DNA of 64,000 bases from Stenotrophomonas rhizophila (GCF_000661955.1 NZ_CP007597.1:2522984-2586983); one strand, 5' to 3'. Numbered from the stretch's first letter, positions 8,019-17,802 are shown. Numbers and translations are program-made. Notes: a model not told the origin generated them from the letters alone.

Positions 8019-9010
8019 GCGGCGTCTTCCTGTTGTTGCTGCAGCAGCTGTTGGACTTCATCAAGGCTGGGCATGGCGGCGAACGCGCCCTTGCGGGTCA
8101 CGGCCAGCGCACCCACCGCCGCACCGAAGCGGATGGCCCCGGTCAGGGCGGACGGGTCCTGGCAGAACGTGGCGAAGGCACTGCCGTCGCCGCCGCGCTC
8201 GCCGATGCCGAACAGCAACCCGCCCACGAACGCGTCGCCTGCCGCAGTGGAATCCACTGTCTGCACGCGGAAGCCGGTGAGCACGCCCTCGGTGTGGCGG
8301 GTGTGCCAGCGGATCGGGGCGGCGCCGTCGGTGATCACCACCGCCTGCGCCTGCGCGCCCAGCAGCCGCGCAATCACTGCGTCGCCGCCACCCGCGTGTG
8401 CGGCGGCCAGGTAATCCAGTTCCTCGCGCGACAGCTTGACCAGCTCGGCCAACTGCAGGGCCTCCCACAGCCGCGGCAGCGGGTCCACGCCGGTCGGCCA
8501 CAGCGCGGGGCGCAGGTTGAGGTCGATGCTGACCATGGCGCCGGCGGCGCGCGCGCGGCGCATGCCGTCCAGCGTGGCCTCGGCGATCTCCGCTTCGGTC
8601 AGGCTGTTGGAACACACATGGAAACTGCGCGTGCCGGCGAAGCAGTTGGGATGGAAGTGGCTGCTGCGGAACAGCAGGTCCGCGGCCGGCGGCCGGTAGA
8701 AGCTGAAGCTGCGCTCGCCGTGCGCGTCCAGGGCCACGAACGCCAGCGCGGTCTTGGCCGCGTCGGTGCGCACGATGCAGTCGGTGGCCACGCCCGCGTC
8801 GGCCAGGCTCTCGGCAAGGAAGTCACCGAACATGTCCTGGCCGAGCATGCCGGCGAAATGGGTGTCGGCACCCAACCGTGCCGCCGCGACGGCGACATTG
8901 GCCGGCGCACCACCGGCGTATTGCAGGAACGCGCGCGGGGTGTCCGGCGTGGCCGGCGGTTGGGCAAGTAGATCGATCAAAATCTCGCCGAAACAGACAA
9001 TCTTGCTCAT
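8015..9010 (-). CDS. Fructokinase, PfkB family
   Basis: The enzyme phosphorylates fructose to fructose 6-phosphate. The 331-residue protein opens with CFGEILID, has the N-terminal PfkB signature GGAPANVAVAAARLG near residue 33, and has the C-terminal signature DSTAAGDAFVGG with the catalytic aspartate before the anion hole. The start is the ATG of MSKIVCF; the longer frame upstream runs into the permease gene. It lies eight bases after the permease stop and overlaps the isomerase gene by four bases. This gives permease, kinase and isomerase as a coupled trio that would turn imported mannose into fructose 6-phosphate. Confidence 0.92.
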   Translation of the reverse strand: MSKIVCFGEILIDLLAQPPATPDTPRAFLQYAGGAPANVAVAAARLGADTHFAGMLGQDMFGDFLAESLADAGVATDCIVRTDAAKTALAFVALDAHGERSFSFYRPPAADLLFRSSHFHPNCFAGTRSFHVCSNSLTEAEIAEATLDGMRRARAAGAMVSIDLNLRPALWPTGVDPLPRLWEALQLAELVKLSREELDYLAAAHAGGGDAVIARLLGAQAQAVVITDGAAPIRWHTRHTEGVLTGFRVQTVDSTAAGDAFVGGLLFGIGERGGDGSAFATFCQDPSALTGAIRFGAAVGALAVTRKGAFAAMPSLDEVQQLLQQQQEDAA

Positions 9011-9017
9011 TCGGGCC

Positions 9018-10328
9018 TCAGGCTCCCTGGCGGAATGCGGCGCTCGGGCGCGAACCCGACAGGCCATAGAAAATGATGTAGCCGTAGCAGACCAGCGGCA
9101 GGATGAAGGACGGCTGCAGCCCGATATGGTCGGCCAGCACGCCCTGCAGGTACGGCACCACGGCGCCGCCCACGATGGCCATGATCAACAGGCTGGAGGC
9201 CTTGTTGGTCAGCGGTCCCAAACGCTCGATGCTGAGCGCGAAGATGGTCGGGAACATGATCGAGTTGAACAGGCCCACCGCCACCACCGAATACAGCGAC
9301 ACGTGACCCGAGCCAAGCATGGTCAGCGCCAGCAGCAGCACGTTGACCACCGCGAACAGGGTCAGCAGCAGGCGCGGCGAGAACCGCGTCATGATCGCCG
9401 AGCCGGCGAAGCGCCCGATCATCGCCAGCGTCCAGTACGCCGACACGTAGTGGGTCGCCTGCTGCTCGGTGAAACCACCGATGGACGGCATCGACAGGTA
9501 GTTGACCAGGAAGCTGCCGATCGACACTTCGGCGCCCACGTAGAAGAAGATCGCCAGCACGCCGAACAGCACGTGCTTGTGGCGCAGCGCATCCATCAGG
9601 GTGTGCGTGCCACTGTCGCCCTGCTCGGTGGTTTCGGTCAGCGCCGGCAGGCGGAACAGGTAGACGAACACCGCCAGCAGCGCCAGCGCGATGGCCAGGC
9701 CGACGTACGGGCCCTGCACCGACTGCGCTTCCTGCACGCGGTAGGCAATCTGCTCGGCCGAGGGCAGCGCGGCGATGTCATCGGCGCTCTTGACCGTGTT
9801 GCCCAGGATCAGCAGCCCGCCGAAGATCGGCGCGATTGCCGTGCCCAGCGAGTTCAGCGCCTGGGCCAGGGTCAGCCGGCTCGACGCGGTCTGTTCCGGC
9901 CCCAGCAGTGCCACGTACGGGTTGGCGGCCACCTGCAGCACGGTGATGCCGGTGGCCAGCACGAACAGCGCGCCCAGGAAGGCTTCATACACGCGCAGTT
10001 CGGCGGCCGGCCAGAAGCCGAGTGCACCGACGGCCGCGATGGCCAGGCCCGCCACGATGCCCTTCTTGTACCCCAGGTGCGCCACCAGCCGGCCGGCGGG
10101 CAGCGACATCAGGAAGTAGGTGCCGAAGAAGGTGAACTGCACCAGCATCGCCTTGGCGTAGTTCAGCTCGAACACCGCTTTCAGATGGGGGATCAGGATG
10201 TCGTTGAGGCACGTCAGGAAGCCCCACATGAAGAAGATCGTGGTGGCCACGGCCAGGGCCATGCGCGTGTTGACCACGGGCGCGGACGATGACGAGGCAG
10301 GCAGTCGGGGCGTTGGAGAAATGGGCAT
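9018..10328 (-). CDS. MFS sugar permease, FucP/GluP family
   Basis: A 436-residue inner-membrane proton symporter with about 12 hydrophobic helices. The first helix carries FFMWGFLTCLNDILIPHLK, the characteristic N-terminal motif of the fucose/glucose/galactose (FHS) family. The loop AGRLVAHLGYKKGI follows helix 2. In this operon it most likely imports mannose, or fructose and mannose, after glycan breakdown. The short N-terminal Ser/Pro/Ala extension before NTRMALAV is unremarkable. It lies 44 bases after the LacI-type regulator gene with no terminator between, so the two probably share a transcript. Confidence 0.92.
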   Translation of the reverse strand: MPISPTPRLPASSSSAPVVNTRMALAVATTIFFMWGFLTCLNDILIPHLKAVFELNYAKAMLVQFTFFGTYFLMSLPAGRLVAHLGYKKGIVAGLAIAAVGALGFWPAAELRVYEAFLGALFVLATGITVLQVAANPYVALLGPEQTASSRLTLAQALNSLGTAIAPIFGGLLILGNTVKSADDIAALPSAEQIAYRVQEAQSVQGPYVGLAIALALLAVFVYLFRLPALTETTEQGDSGTHTLMDALRHKHVLFGVLAIFFYVGAEVSIGSFLVNYLSMPSIGGFTEQQATHYVSAYWTLAMIGRFAGSAIMTRFSPRLLLTLFAVVNVLLLALTMLGSGHVSLYSVVAVGLFNSIMFPTIFALSIERLGPLTNKASSLLIMAIVGGAVVPYLQGVLADHIGLQPSFILPLVCYGYIIFYGLSGSRPSAAFRQGA

Positions 10329-10372
10329 TCAGGTACGCGCCTCGTTGCGCGGGCAGGTAAAGGGAAACGCCA

Positions 10373-11419
10373 TCACGCAGCCACCGGGCCGCTGCTGGCG
10401 CGGATGCGCAGTTGTACGGGCGCCACGGTGCGTTGTGGCGCGGCATCGGGATGGTCCAGCCGCTGCAGCAGCAGTTCGGCCGCCTGGCGGCCCCGCTCGC
10501 GCGGGTTCACGGTGAGCGTGGTCAGCGGCGGCAAGGCCACCGCCGCTTCGGAGATATCGTCGAAACCGGTGACGGCGAAGTCCACGCCGGGGCGCACCCC
10601 GCGCGAGGCCAGGCCCAGCATCAGCCCGAGCGCAACGCTGTCGTTGTAGCAGACCGCCGCGGTCGGCGCCGGCACGCGCGCGAACAGTTCTTCGCTGCGC
10701 GCGGCCGCTTCCAGGCGACTGGGGGCCGACTCGATCAGCCAGTCCGGATGCAGCTCCCTGCCCGCTTCGGCCAGTGCCTGCGCATAGCCCAACCGGCGCT
10801 GGTGGCAGGAACTGGAATCGGCATGGCCACCGAAGAACGCGATGCGCTCGTGCCCGCGTTCGATCAGGTGGCGGGTGGCCAGGTAGGCGCCCTGCTGGTT
10901 GTCCAGGGTGAGGAAATCCCAGTCGGCACCGGGCGGCTCGCGGTTGAACAGCAGCACGTTGGCGTTGAAGCCCAGTACCTGGCGCAGTTCGGCCGCATCA
11001 CTGCCTTCGGCCGGCGACAGGATCAACCCGGCCGGGGTGTGTTCCATCAGGGTGGTCAGCACCGCCTGCTGCCGCTGCGGTGATTCGCCGGTGCTGCCCA
11101 GCAGGGTCACGAACCCCTTCGCACCCAATGCCTCGTCCACCCCGGAGGCGAATTCGGCGAAGAACGGGTTGGACAGGTCGTTGATCACCAGGGCCACGCT
11201 GGACGAGGTGCGCCGGCGCAGGTTGGCCGCGCCGCGGTTGTAGACATAGCGCTGGCGGCGAAGCTCGGCCTCGACCTTGGCGCGGGTGTCGACATTGACC
11301 AGCGGGCTGCCACGCAGCACCAGCGACACGGTCGCCCGCGACACGCCGATCGCTTCGGCGATATCGGTCACGGTGACGGCGCGCGTGCCCTTGCCCGCTG
11401 GTTTGACCTTGTCATTCAT
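10373..11419 (-). CDS. LacI-family transcriptional regulator of the mannoside locus
   Basis: The 348-residue protein has an N-terminal helix-turn-helix and hinge (VTVTDIAEAIGVSRATVSLV, residues 15-34) and a periplasmic-binding-protein-like effector domain (VALVINDLSNPFF onward, VTGFDDI near 290). Such repressors release DNA on binding a sugar or sugar phosphate. The ATG at 11419 is chosen because homology starts there. It sits between the GH92 gene and the permease. It is the obvious candidate to bind the three TTAGATCGATYCAA sites at 14109, 14440 and 14553. That pairing is an inference from proximity and from operator style. Confidence 0.92.
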   Translation of the reverse strand: MNDKVKPAGKGTRAVTVTDIAEAIGVSRATVSLVLRGSPLVNVDTRAKVEAELRRQRYVYNRGAANLRRRTSSSVALVINDLSNPFFAEFASGVDEALGAKGFVTLLGSTGESPQRQQAVLTTLMEHTPAGLILSPAEGSDAAELRQVLGFNANVLLFNREPPGADWDFLTLDNQQGAYLATRHLIERGHERIAFFGGHADSSSCHQRRLGYAQALAEAGRELHPDWLIESAPSRLEAAARSEELFARVPAPTAAVCYNDSVALGLMLGLASRGVRPGVDFAVTGFDDISEAAVALPPLTTLTVNPRERGRQAAELLLQRLDHPDAAPQRTVAPVQLRIRASSGPVAA

Positions 11420-11524
11420 GGTGTCTGCCCGGTCCTTGTCATCCGGCAAGCGTAAACGATCGCATCGGCAAGCGGACCGCGCCCCTGCAGGCACGCAGAT
11501 CGCGACCGCCGCCGATGCAACGGT

Positions 11525-13990
11525 TCATTCCAGCACCGCCCCGGGGGTGGCGCAGAACGAACGCGGCAGCGCCTCGACCTGGGTGCCCCAGCCGCGGGTC
11601 GGGGCCTGCGTGCCCAGGGCGAAGTCGATGCGACCGCCCTGCTGCAGCCGGTTCCAGTCCAGCCACACCGGGGCGTGGTCCTTGCCGTCCACGCGCACGC
11701 CCTGCACGTACTGCAGCGTGCGCCCGTCTGCACCGGCGGCGGCCAGGGTCAGCGTGCGGCCGGTGCCCAGGTCCACCTCCACCTTGTCGAAGCGCGGGGT
11801 GTGCAGCAGGAACTGGCCGCTGCCCGGCACCGCCGGGTACAGGCCGATCGCGCTGAACAGGTACCACGCCGACATCGTGCCCAGGTCATCGTTGCCAGTA
11901 ACGCCATTGGGGGCGTTGGTGAACAGCTGCTGCGCGGCACGCACCACGGTGGCGGTCTTCCACGGCTGGCCGATGAGCGTGTACATCCACGGCGCGTGCA
12001 GGTCCGGCTCGTTGTTGGGGTTGTAGCGGTACTGGTTGTAGTAGCTGTACGGGCCCACCACCCATTCCTTGCGCGCGGCGGTCAGCGGCGACTGCACCAG
12101 CGCGTCGTAGGCGAAGAACGCATCCAGGCGCTTGCCGGCCTCTTCGCGGCCGTGCATGGCCTGCACCAGCCCCGGCACGTCCTGCTGCGCCAGCCACTGG
12201 TACTGCCACGCGGTGCCTTCATGGAAGCCATGGTGCGAGCGCGGGCTGTAGTGGCCGTCGGACGGCACGTACCACTTGCCGTCGTCCATGCGCGGACGCG
12301 GGAAGCCGCTCATGCCGGTCTCCTCGTCGCGCACCTGCGGGTCCCACACCTTGTGCCAGTTGCCGCCACGCGCACGCAACGTGCTGGCGTCGTCGGCATG
12401 GCCCAGGCCATCGGCCATCTGCGCCAGCGCGCAGTCGGCCAGGGCGTATTCCAGTGTGGCCGAACCGCCGTGGTGCGGGTCCACGTCCATGCCCTTGGAG
12501 GGGAACGCGCGGTCGTAGGCGACGTAGCCGTTGTCCACGTAGCCGGGGTTGCCCGAGCGGCCGGCATGCCGCGAGTTCAGCGGCGGCTGCTCGAAGGCGT
12601 TGCGGCGCAGCGCGGTGTAGGCCTCGCCCTCGCGCCCGTCCAGCGCGCCGAAGCGCCACAGGTCGACCAGGAACGGAGTAACCGGGTCGCCGGTCATGAT
12701 GTTGGTCTCGAAGTTGGCGTAGCCCCAGCGCGGCAACCAGCCGCCCTGCGCGTTGATGGCCAGCAGGCTGCGGCCGATGTCACGCGCCACCTCCGGTCGG
12801 GTCAGGGCCAGCCACTGGTTCTGCGCGCGATAGGTATCCCACAGCGAGAAGTACTCGTAGTAGGTCCAGCCGTCGGCGCGATGGATCGCATCGTCGTAGC
12901 CACGGTAGCGGCCGTCGGCATCGCTGCCGGTCAGCGGCTGCAGCAGCGCGTGATACAGCGCTGAATAGAACACGGTGCGGTCGTCGCCGCTGCCGCCGTG
13001 GATGCGCGTGGTGGCCAGTTCACGGCGCCACTGCTGCTGCGACTGGCTGCGCATCTGCTCGAAGCCCAGCAGCTTGCCGCCCTGCATGCCCTCGCTGCGC
13101 AGGTTGTTGCGCGCGCCTTCTGCGTCCACGTGCGAGATCGCGCTGATCGCGGTGACCGCGCGGTTCTTGCCGGTATCGAAACTCAACCAGGCGCCACTGG
13201 GCTTCTGTTCGCCCTCCATGCGGTGGCGCGCGTCGGCCAGGCCGCCTTCTTCGCCCCAGGTGCCAAACGCCTTGAACGGGCGGTCGAACTCGATGCGGAA
13301 CCAGGTGGTGTACTGGTGGCCGCCGCAGAAGCTCTTGGTGACCAGCTTGCCTTCGACCACGCGATCACCCACCACGTCGATCACGCTGCCGATCACCGAA
13401 TGGCGCTCGTTGGCCTGGCCCACGTTGACCAGCACGTGGCCGGTGCCGGCGTCGACCGGGAAGGTGTAGCGCTCGGCGGCGGCACGGGTGCGCGCGGTGG
13501 CTTCGGCATCGATGCCGCCGTAACCGGTCAGGCGCACCTTGTAGTAGCCGGCCTGGCCGATCTCGCCGTCGTGGGTGTAGGTGGACGCGTAGCGCTTGTG
13601 GTCGAAGCTCTTGGCATCGTCGGTGTTGAAGTCCCCACCCTTTCCGATGCTACCGGTGACCGGCAGCACCGACACCTGGCCACCCTGCTCCCAGCACCCG
13701 GCCCCGGACAGGAATGAATGGCCGAACCCGCGGATCTTCGGATCGTCGTAGCGCCAGCCGGCGTAATGCTCGCCGATCGGGCTGACCTGGATCAGGCCGA
13801 ACGGTGCCGACGCGCCCGGGAAGGTGTTGCCGTCATCCTTGCTGCCGATGAAGGTATTGACCTCGCGCTCCAGCGCGACCGGGGCGGCGGCCTGCAGGAC
13901 CGGCGCGAAGGCCAGCGCGAGCAGGCAGGCCAAGCGCGGCAGCGGGCGGCGCAACGGGGTAACGGCGATGACGGACGGCAGTCGGCGCAT
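11525..13990 (-). CDS. GH92 alpha-mannosidase, exported
   Basis: This calcium-dependent exo-alpha-mannosidase of family GH92 trims alpha-1,2/1,3/1,6-mannose from N-glycans or yeast mannan. The 821-residue protein has an N-terminal signal peptide (LACLLALAFAPVLQAAA). It carries the family motifs VNTFIGSKDDGNTFPGAS, the catalytic-acid region GFHEGTAWQY (E591), and GNDDLGTMSAWY, which carries the base aspartates. The frame stays open 47 codons upstream, but those codons lack conservation features and would bury the signal peptide, so I use the ATG at 13990. It is the first gene of the minus-strand mannose run, with operator-like sites upstream. Confidence 0.94.
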   Translation of the reverse strand: MRRLPSVIAVTPLRRPLPRLACLLALAFAPVLQAAAPVALEREVNTFIGSKDDGNTFPGASAPFGLIQVSPIGEHYAGWRYDDPKIRGFGHSFLSGAGCWEQGGQVSVLPVTGSIGKGGDFNTDDAKSFDHKRYASTYTHDGEIGQAGYYKVRLTGYGGIDAEATARTRAAAERYTFPVDAGTGHVLVNVGQANERHSVIGSVIDVVGDRVVEGKLVTKSFCGGHQYTTWFRIEFDRPFKAFGTWGEEGGLADARHRMEGEQKPSGAWLSFDTGKNRAVTAISAISHVDAEGARNNLRSEGMQGGKLLGFEQMRSQSQQQWRRELATTRIHGGSGDDRTVFYSALYHALLQPLTGSDADGRYRGYDDAIHRADGWTYYEYFSLWDTYRAQNQWLALTRPEVARDIGRSLLAINAQGGWLPRWGYANFETNIMTGDPVTPFLVDLWRFGALDGREGEAYTALRRNAFEQPPLNSRHAGRSGNPGYVDNGYVAYDRAFPSKGMDVDPHHGGSATLEYALADCALAQMADGLGHADDASTLRARGGNWHKVWDPQVRDEETGMSGFPRPRMDDGKWYVPSDGHYSPRSHHGFHEGTAWQYQWLAQQDVPGLVQAMHGREEAGKRLDAFFAYDALVQSPLTAARKEWVVGPYSYYNQYRYNPNNEPDLHAPWMYTLIGQPWKTATVVRAAQQLFTNAPNGVTGNDDLGTMSAWYLFSAIGLYPAVPGSGQFLLHTPRFDKVEVDLGTGRTLTLAAAGADGRTLQYVQGVRVDGKDHAPVWLDWNRLQQGGRIDFALGTQAPTRGWGTQVEALPRSFCATPGAVLE

Positions 13991-14108
13991 GCGTGGATCC
14001 TGTGGGTCGATGTCGGTACGGCAGACGGAAAAAGGCACGGCGGATGCCCGCCATGGCGTGCCAGCCATTCCCCCGCTGGCACCGGTCCAGATCCACGTTG
14101 CCGTGAAT

Positions 14109-14122
14109 TTAGATCGATTCAA
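14109..14122. promoter_or_regulatory. LacI-type operator, copy 1
   Basis: TTAGATCGATTCAA, an imperfect palindrome centred on CG (TTnnATCGATnnAA), lies 119 bases upstream of the GH92 start. Central CG and this dyad style are typical of LacI-family operators. The motif recurs at 14440 and 14553 in the same intergenic region. Confidence 0.7.
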
Positions 14123-14325
14123 GTAAAGCACGGAGATTTCGGCGGATGCATTCTGCGGCGCAACATGGTGCCGCTCGTTTTTCGTCTGGGAGGGCTGCCA
14201 GGCCCCTCGTTCCGGCCCTTGGTACCGGGGAGCTGCCTTTCGCCGGTTGCCACAGCTCCACCGGGAACCCGGTTCTCACCACGGGACGATCGACCACCGG
14301 CTCCCGCCTCCGCCGTCCCGCGCAA

Positions 14326-14337
14326 GAAAACGTTTTC
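14326..14337. promoter_or_regulatory. Perfect 12-bp palindrome GAAAACGTTTTC
   Basis: It lies midway between the GH92 and TonB-receptor genes. The central CG and AT-rich arms suit a second regulator of the LacI type, but its sequence differs from the TTAGATCGATYCAA sites around it. Confidence 0.4.
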
Positions 14338-14439
14338 ACTCCGCCGACGTCATCCGCCCGGTTCCCGGCCCGCCTTGGCCATATTGCGGAGCAGCATGCT
14401 TCCCTGCCGAACCCGTGCTAAAAATTCCCCGCCAATCGT

Positions 14440-14453
14440 TTAGATCGATCCAA
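14440..14453. promoter_or_regulatory. LacI-type operator, copy 2
   Basis: TTAGATCGATCCAA, one base different from copies 1 and 3. It lies 157 bases upstream of the TonB-receptor start. Confidence 0.7.
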
Positions 14454-14552
14454 CTTCAAACGGTCACGATTGCCGGAGCGGTGGGTGGGGGCCCACCAGG
14501 CTGCATGCGGGACGCACGGGAGCTCAGCGCTGGCAACAGCCCTCCCAAAACA

Positions 14553-14566
14553 TTAGATCGATTCAA
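14553..14566. promoter_or_regulatory. LacI-type operator, copy 3
   Basis: TTAGATCGATTCAA, identical to copy 1. It ends 44 bases before the TonB-receptor ATG, a position where binding would block transcription. The rest of the 620-bp intergenic region (13991-14610) holds no gene that I can support. Confidence 0.7.
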
Positions 14567-14610
14567 CAACGTATCGCCACCGTTTCAATCCAGGAGAGGG
14601 AGAGAGTGGA

Positions 14611-17600
14611 ATGAACAAGATGTCCCGCATGCGCAACCGCGACACGCTGTCGGCCGCCATTACCGCCGCGCTGTTCGCCGCCGCGATGGTGCCCGCCAGT
14701 GCATTCGCACAGCAGGCCAGCCCCGCTTCGTCGCCGGAGGCCACCACGCTCGACAGCGTGACCGTCACCGGCTATCGCTACGCCATCGAAAAGAGTCTGC
14801 AGCAGAAGCGCGACGCCAACGCCGTGGTCGAAGTGATCACCGCCGAAGACGTCGGCAAGTTCCCCGACAAAAACGTGGCCGATGCCCTGCAGCGCGTGCC
14901 GGGCGTGGTGATCACCCGCAGCGGCGGCGAAGGCAAGTCCGTCAGCGTGCGTGGCTTGGCGCCAGACCTGACCCTGACCCAGTTGAACGGCAACTTCGTT
15001 GCGTCTTCGGAGACCAACAACGAGGCCACGCGTTCGTTCAACTACACGCTGCTGCCGTCCAACATGCTGTCCAGCGCGGAACTGTTCAAGTCGCCGGAAG
15101 CGCGCATCGATGAAGGCGGCATCGGCGGTACCGTAATTCTGCACACCCGTCGCCCGCTCGACATGGAAGCCAACTCTGGTTACGTCAACCTGGAAGGCAC
15201 CTCCTCGGACACCAGCCACGACATCGATCCGCAGGCGTCGGCGCTGTACTCCTGGCACAGCAAGGACGAGCGCTTCGGCGTGCTCGTCGGCGTGACCCAG
15301 CAGAAGCGCACCAGCCGCACGATGGAAGCCAGCACCGAGGACTACCAGTGGTATGGCGACGGCACCACTGCCCGTGATGCCAACGGTGGCCTGCTGCCGC
15401 AGGATGGCATCCACTACTGGTGGGGGCAGTCCGGCTTCAACAACCAGACCGGCAAGAACTACAGCGAGTTCTTCATGCCGACCTCGGTCAATTTCGCGGT
15501 GAAGGAAGAGAAGCGCGAGCGCAAGGGCGGCCAGCTGACCTTCCAGTTCAAGCCGATCGACAACGTGACCCTGACCGCCAACTACTTCCGCTTCGAGCTG
15601 CAGGGTGACTACACCCAGAACATGCTCAAGGTGCCGGAGTGGAACCTGGCGCGCTACAACCAGGACGGCAACTGGGACGGTGGCCGCCTGCTCAACGGCC
15701 TGACCTTCGATCCCAGCGGCAGCATCGTCACCGGTGCGCAGTACGAAAAGCTGGCCGGCAAGACCTACTACTGCAGCGAGGAAGAGGCCGCTGCGGCCGG
15801 CATGAAGCCCGGTGGCTGGGGCCCGGATGACTGCACCATCCCCACCCCGCAGCTGACCGGCGGCTACAGCAAGGAAAAGGCGCTCTCGCAGACCGCCGAC
15901 CTGACCATCGACTGGGACATCAGCCCGCTGTGGAAGGCCTCCTTCACCGGCGGCCGTACCTGGTCCGAAGGTGGTCCGTCGATGAACTTCCGCATGTCGG
16001 CCAAGCCGCGCCGCAAGGTGGGAAGCGAGTGGCAGTCGGGCAATCAGTACACCGCGTGGGACCTGACCGGCACCCCGTCGGTGCAGTTCTCGCCGGACCT
16101 GCAGCAGCAGCTGATGGCCGGCATTGCCGAAGTCGATACCGGTTCCACCGATTCGTCGTGGATGAAGACCGAAGTTGAACAGAACTACTTCCAGGCCGAT
16201 GTCACCAAACTGTTCGAAGCCGGCTGGCTGGATTCCATCCAGTTCGGTACCAAGTACCGCGATGGCAAGGTCCACCGCAACACCGGCAACACGTACTGGG
16301 TATGCCCGGGCCTGGACCCGGCCGACTACGACAACAATCGCTACCAGGCCGGTTGCGACCCCACCGCCGGCAACGCCCAGCCGGGCTTCTTCCTGTCCAA
16401 CCCGATCAGCAACATCGCCGGCGGCTTCAATGCCAACGTGTTCCCGGGCGTCGACTACCCGGCTTACATCGACTACCTGAACAAGACCTACGGCGGCTCG
16501 CACAACCGTACCGAAGAAGACTTCGTCTACGACGTCAACGAGAAGATCTACTCCGGCTACTTCCAGGCCAACTTCCGTACTGAACGCGTCCGCGGCAACG
16601 TCGGTGTGCGCGTGGTGCGTACCAAGCAGTTCGCGCAGTCCAGCGATTCGGTCGAGCGCTTCAACGACTACTTCGTGGACAACGCCGCCGGTGCACCGAT
16701 GAGCTGCGATGACCCGGCCGCCGATCCGACCCTGCGCTGCCAGGGCGGCTTCGTGCGCGTGCCGGACCCCCAGGCACGCGACAAGGTCTACACGCTCAGC
16801 TCGCTGGACAAGACCTACACCGACTTCCTGCCCAGCTTCAACATCGCCTGGGACATCACCGATTCGCTGGTGCTGCGCGGCGCGGCGTCGAAGGTGATCG
16901 CCCGCCCGAGTTACACCTCCATTGCCTACCCGGGTGGCCTGCGCTACGTCAGCGAGGAATACAGCAACGACCGTCGCGTCGCCGGTGGCACCGACACCCC
17001 CGGCTGGTATGGCTCGGGCAGCAACAAGGCGCTGGAGCCATTCGAGGCGGTGCAGTTCGACCTCGGCCTGGAGTGGTACTTCAAGCCAGGCGCGGTGGCC
17101 GGCGTGTCGCTGTTCCGCAAGAACGTGGACAACTTCACCGTGCCGGTGGTGCGCGACCAGCAGATGACCGTCGGCGGGCAATCGGTGACGGTGCAGAAGT
17201 ACGAAACCCAGGCCAACGGCCGTGACGGCGTCTCGCAGGGCGTGGAACTGTACGGCCAGTACACCTTCGGCTTCGGCTTCGGCGTGCAGGCCAACTACAC
17301 CTACAACGACACCAACCTGGCGTCGATCGTGCTCGATGGCGAAGAAATCGGCTCGTCGCCGCTGGTCGGCAGCGCCAAGAACCAGGCCAACGTGACCTTG
17401 TTCTACGAGAACGACACCTTCCTGGCGCGTGCCTCGTACAACCGTCGCGGTGAAGTGGTCGGCGGCCTCAACAATGGCCTGACCAGCTACACCGAGCCCT
17501 ACGATCAGCTGGATCTGAACGTTGCCTACAACGTTACGCCGGACTGGACGCTGACCGCTTCGGTGCTCAATGCCACCAAGTCCGAACTGCGCAGCTACCT

Positions 17601-17682
17601 GGGCAACGACACCGAGGCCCGTCTGCTGTCCAACATCTATGCCGGCCGCCAGCTGTACTTCGGCGTGAACTACAAGTTCTAA
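14611..17682 (+). CDS. TonB-dependent receptor for glycans, Caulobacter type
   Basis: A 1023-residue outer-membrane active transporter. The signal peptide ends near ASAFAQQ. A TonB-box-like DSVTVTGYR near 48-56 is followed by the plug domain (VVEVITAEDVGKFPDKNVADALQRVPGV in pieces near 72-98) and the beta-barrel, which ends in the terminal aromatic YFGVNYKF. The size and plug sequence fit the large Caulobacter-type receptors that import oligosaccharides in Xanthomonas-like bacteria. A Shine-Dalgarno (AGGAG) lies about 15 bases upstream. It is divergent from the GH92 operon and shares its operator-like sites, so it most likely imports mannosides or N-glycan fragments. Confidence 0.93.
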   Translation: MNKMSRMRNRDTLSAAITAALFAAAMVPASAFAQQASPASSPEATTLDSVTVTGYRYAIEKSLQQKRDANAVVEVITAEDVGKFPDKNVADALQRVPGVVITRSGGEGKSVSVRGLAPDLTLTQLNGNFVASSETNNEATRSFNYTLLPSNMLSSAELFKSPEARIDEGGIGGTVILHTRRPLDMEANSGYVNLEGTSSDTSHDIDPQASALYSWHSKDERFGVLVGVTQQKRTSRTMEASTEDYQWYGDGTTARDANGGLLPQDGIHYWWGQSGFNNQTGKNYSEFFMPTSVNFAVKEEKRERKGGQLTFQFKPIDNVTLTANYFRFELQGDYTQNMLKVPEWNLARYNQDGNWDGGRLLNGLTFDPSGSIVTGAQYEKLAGKTYYCSEEEAAAAGMKPGGWGPDDCTIPTPQLTGGYSKEKALSQTADLTIDWDISPLWKASFTGGRTWSEGGPSMNFRMSAKPRRKVGSEWQSGNQYTAWDLTGTPSVQFSPDLQQQLMAGIAEVDTGSTDSSWMKTEVEQNYFQADVTKLFEAGWLDSIQFGTKYRDGKVHRNTGNTYWVCPGLDPADYDNNRYQAGCDPTAGNAQPGFFLSNPISNIAGGFNANVFPGVDYPAYIDYLNKTYGGSHNRTEEDFVYDVNEKIYSGYFQANFRTERVRGNVGVRVVRTKQFAQSSDSVERFNDYFVDNAAGAPMSCDDPAADPTLRCQGGFVRVPDPQARDKVYTLSSLDKTYTDFLPSFNIAWDITDSLVLRGAASKVIARPSYTSIAYPGGLRYVSEEYSNDRRVAGGTDTPGWYGSGSNKALEPFEAVQFDLGLEWYFKPGAVAGVSLFRKNVDNFTVPVVRDQQMTVGGQSVTVQKYETQANGRDGVSQGVELYGQYTFGFGFGVQANYTYNDTNLASIVLDGEEIGSSPLVGSAKNQANVTLFYENDTFLARASYNRRGEVVGGLNNGLTSYTEPYDQLDLNVAYNVTPDWTLTASVLNATKSELRSYLGNDTEARLLSNIYAGRQLYFGVNYKF

Positions 17683-17723
17683 GCGTCACCCGCCCCCGCC
17701 TTCGGGGGGGGTAACGGTCCTCC

Positions 17724-17760
17724 ACGGCAGCCGCGCTGGTACAGGTGGCTGCCGTTTTTT
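17724..17760 (+). terminator. Rho-independent terminator of the TonB receptor
   Basis: A 9-bp stem ACGGCAGCC / GGCTGCCGT with a 14-base loop is followed directly by six T, 42 bases after the stop. Confidence 0.85.
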
Positions 17761-17802
17761 GTGGGCCTGGGGAAGCCGTCGCGGGATGCATTCGCCCCCG
17801 GT

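Noticed and set aside
14563..17181. An 872-codon open frame antisense to the TonB-receptor gene
   Set aside because: The plus strand encodes a clear signal peptide, plug and barrel. The antisense frame has only His/Val/Ala-rich composition typical of mirror reading.
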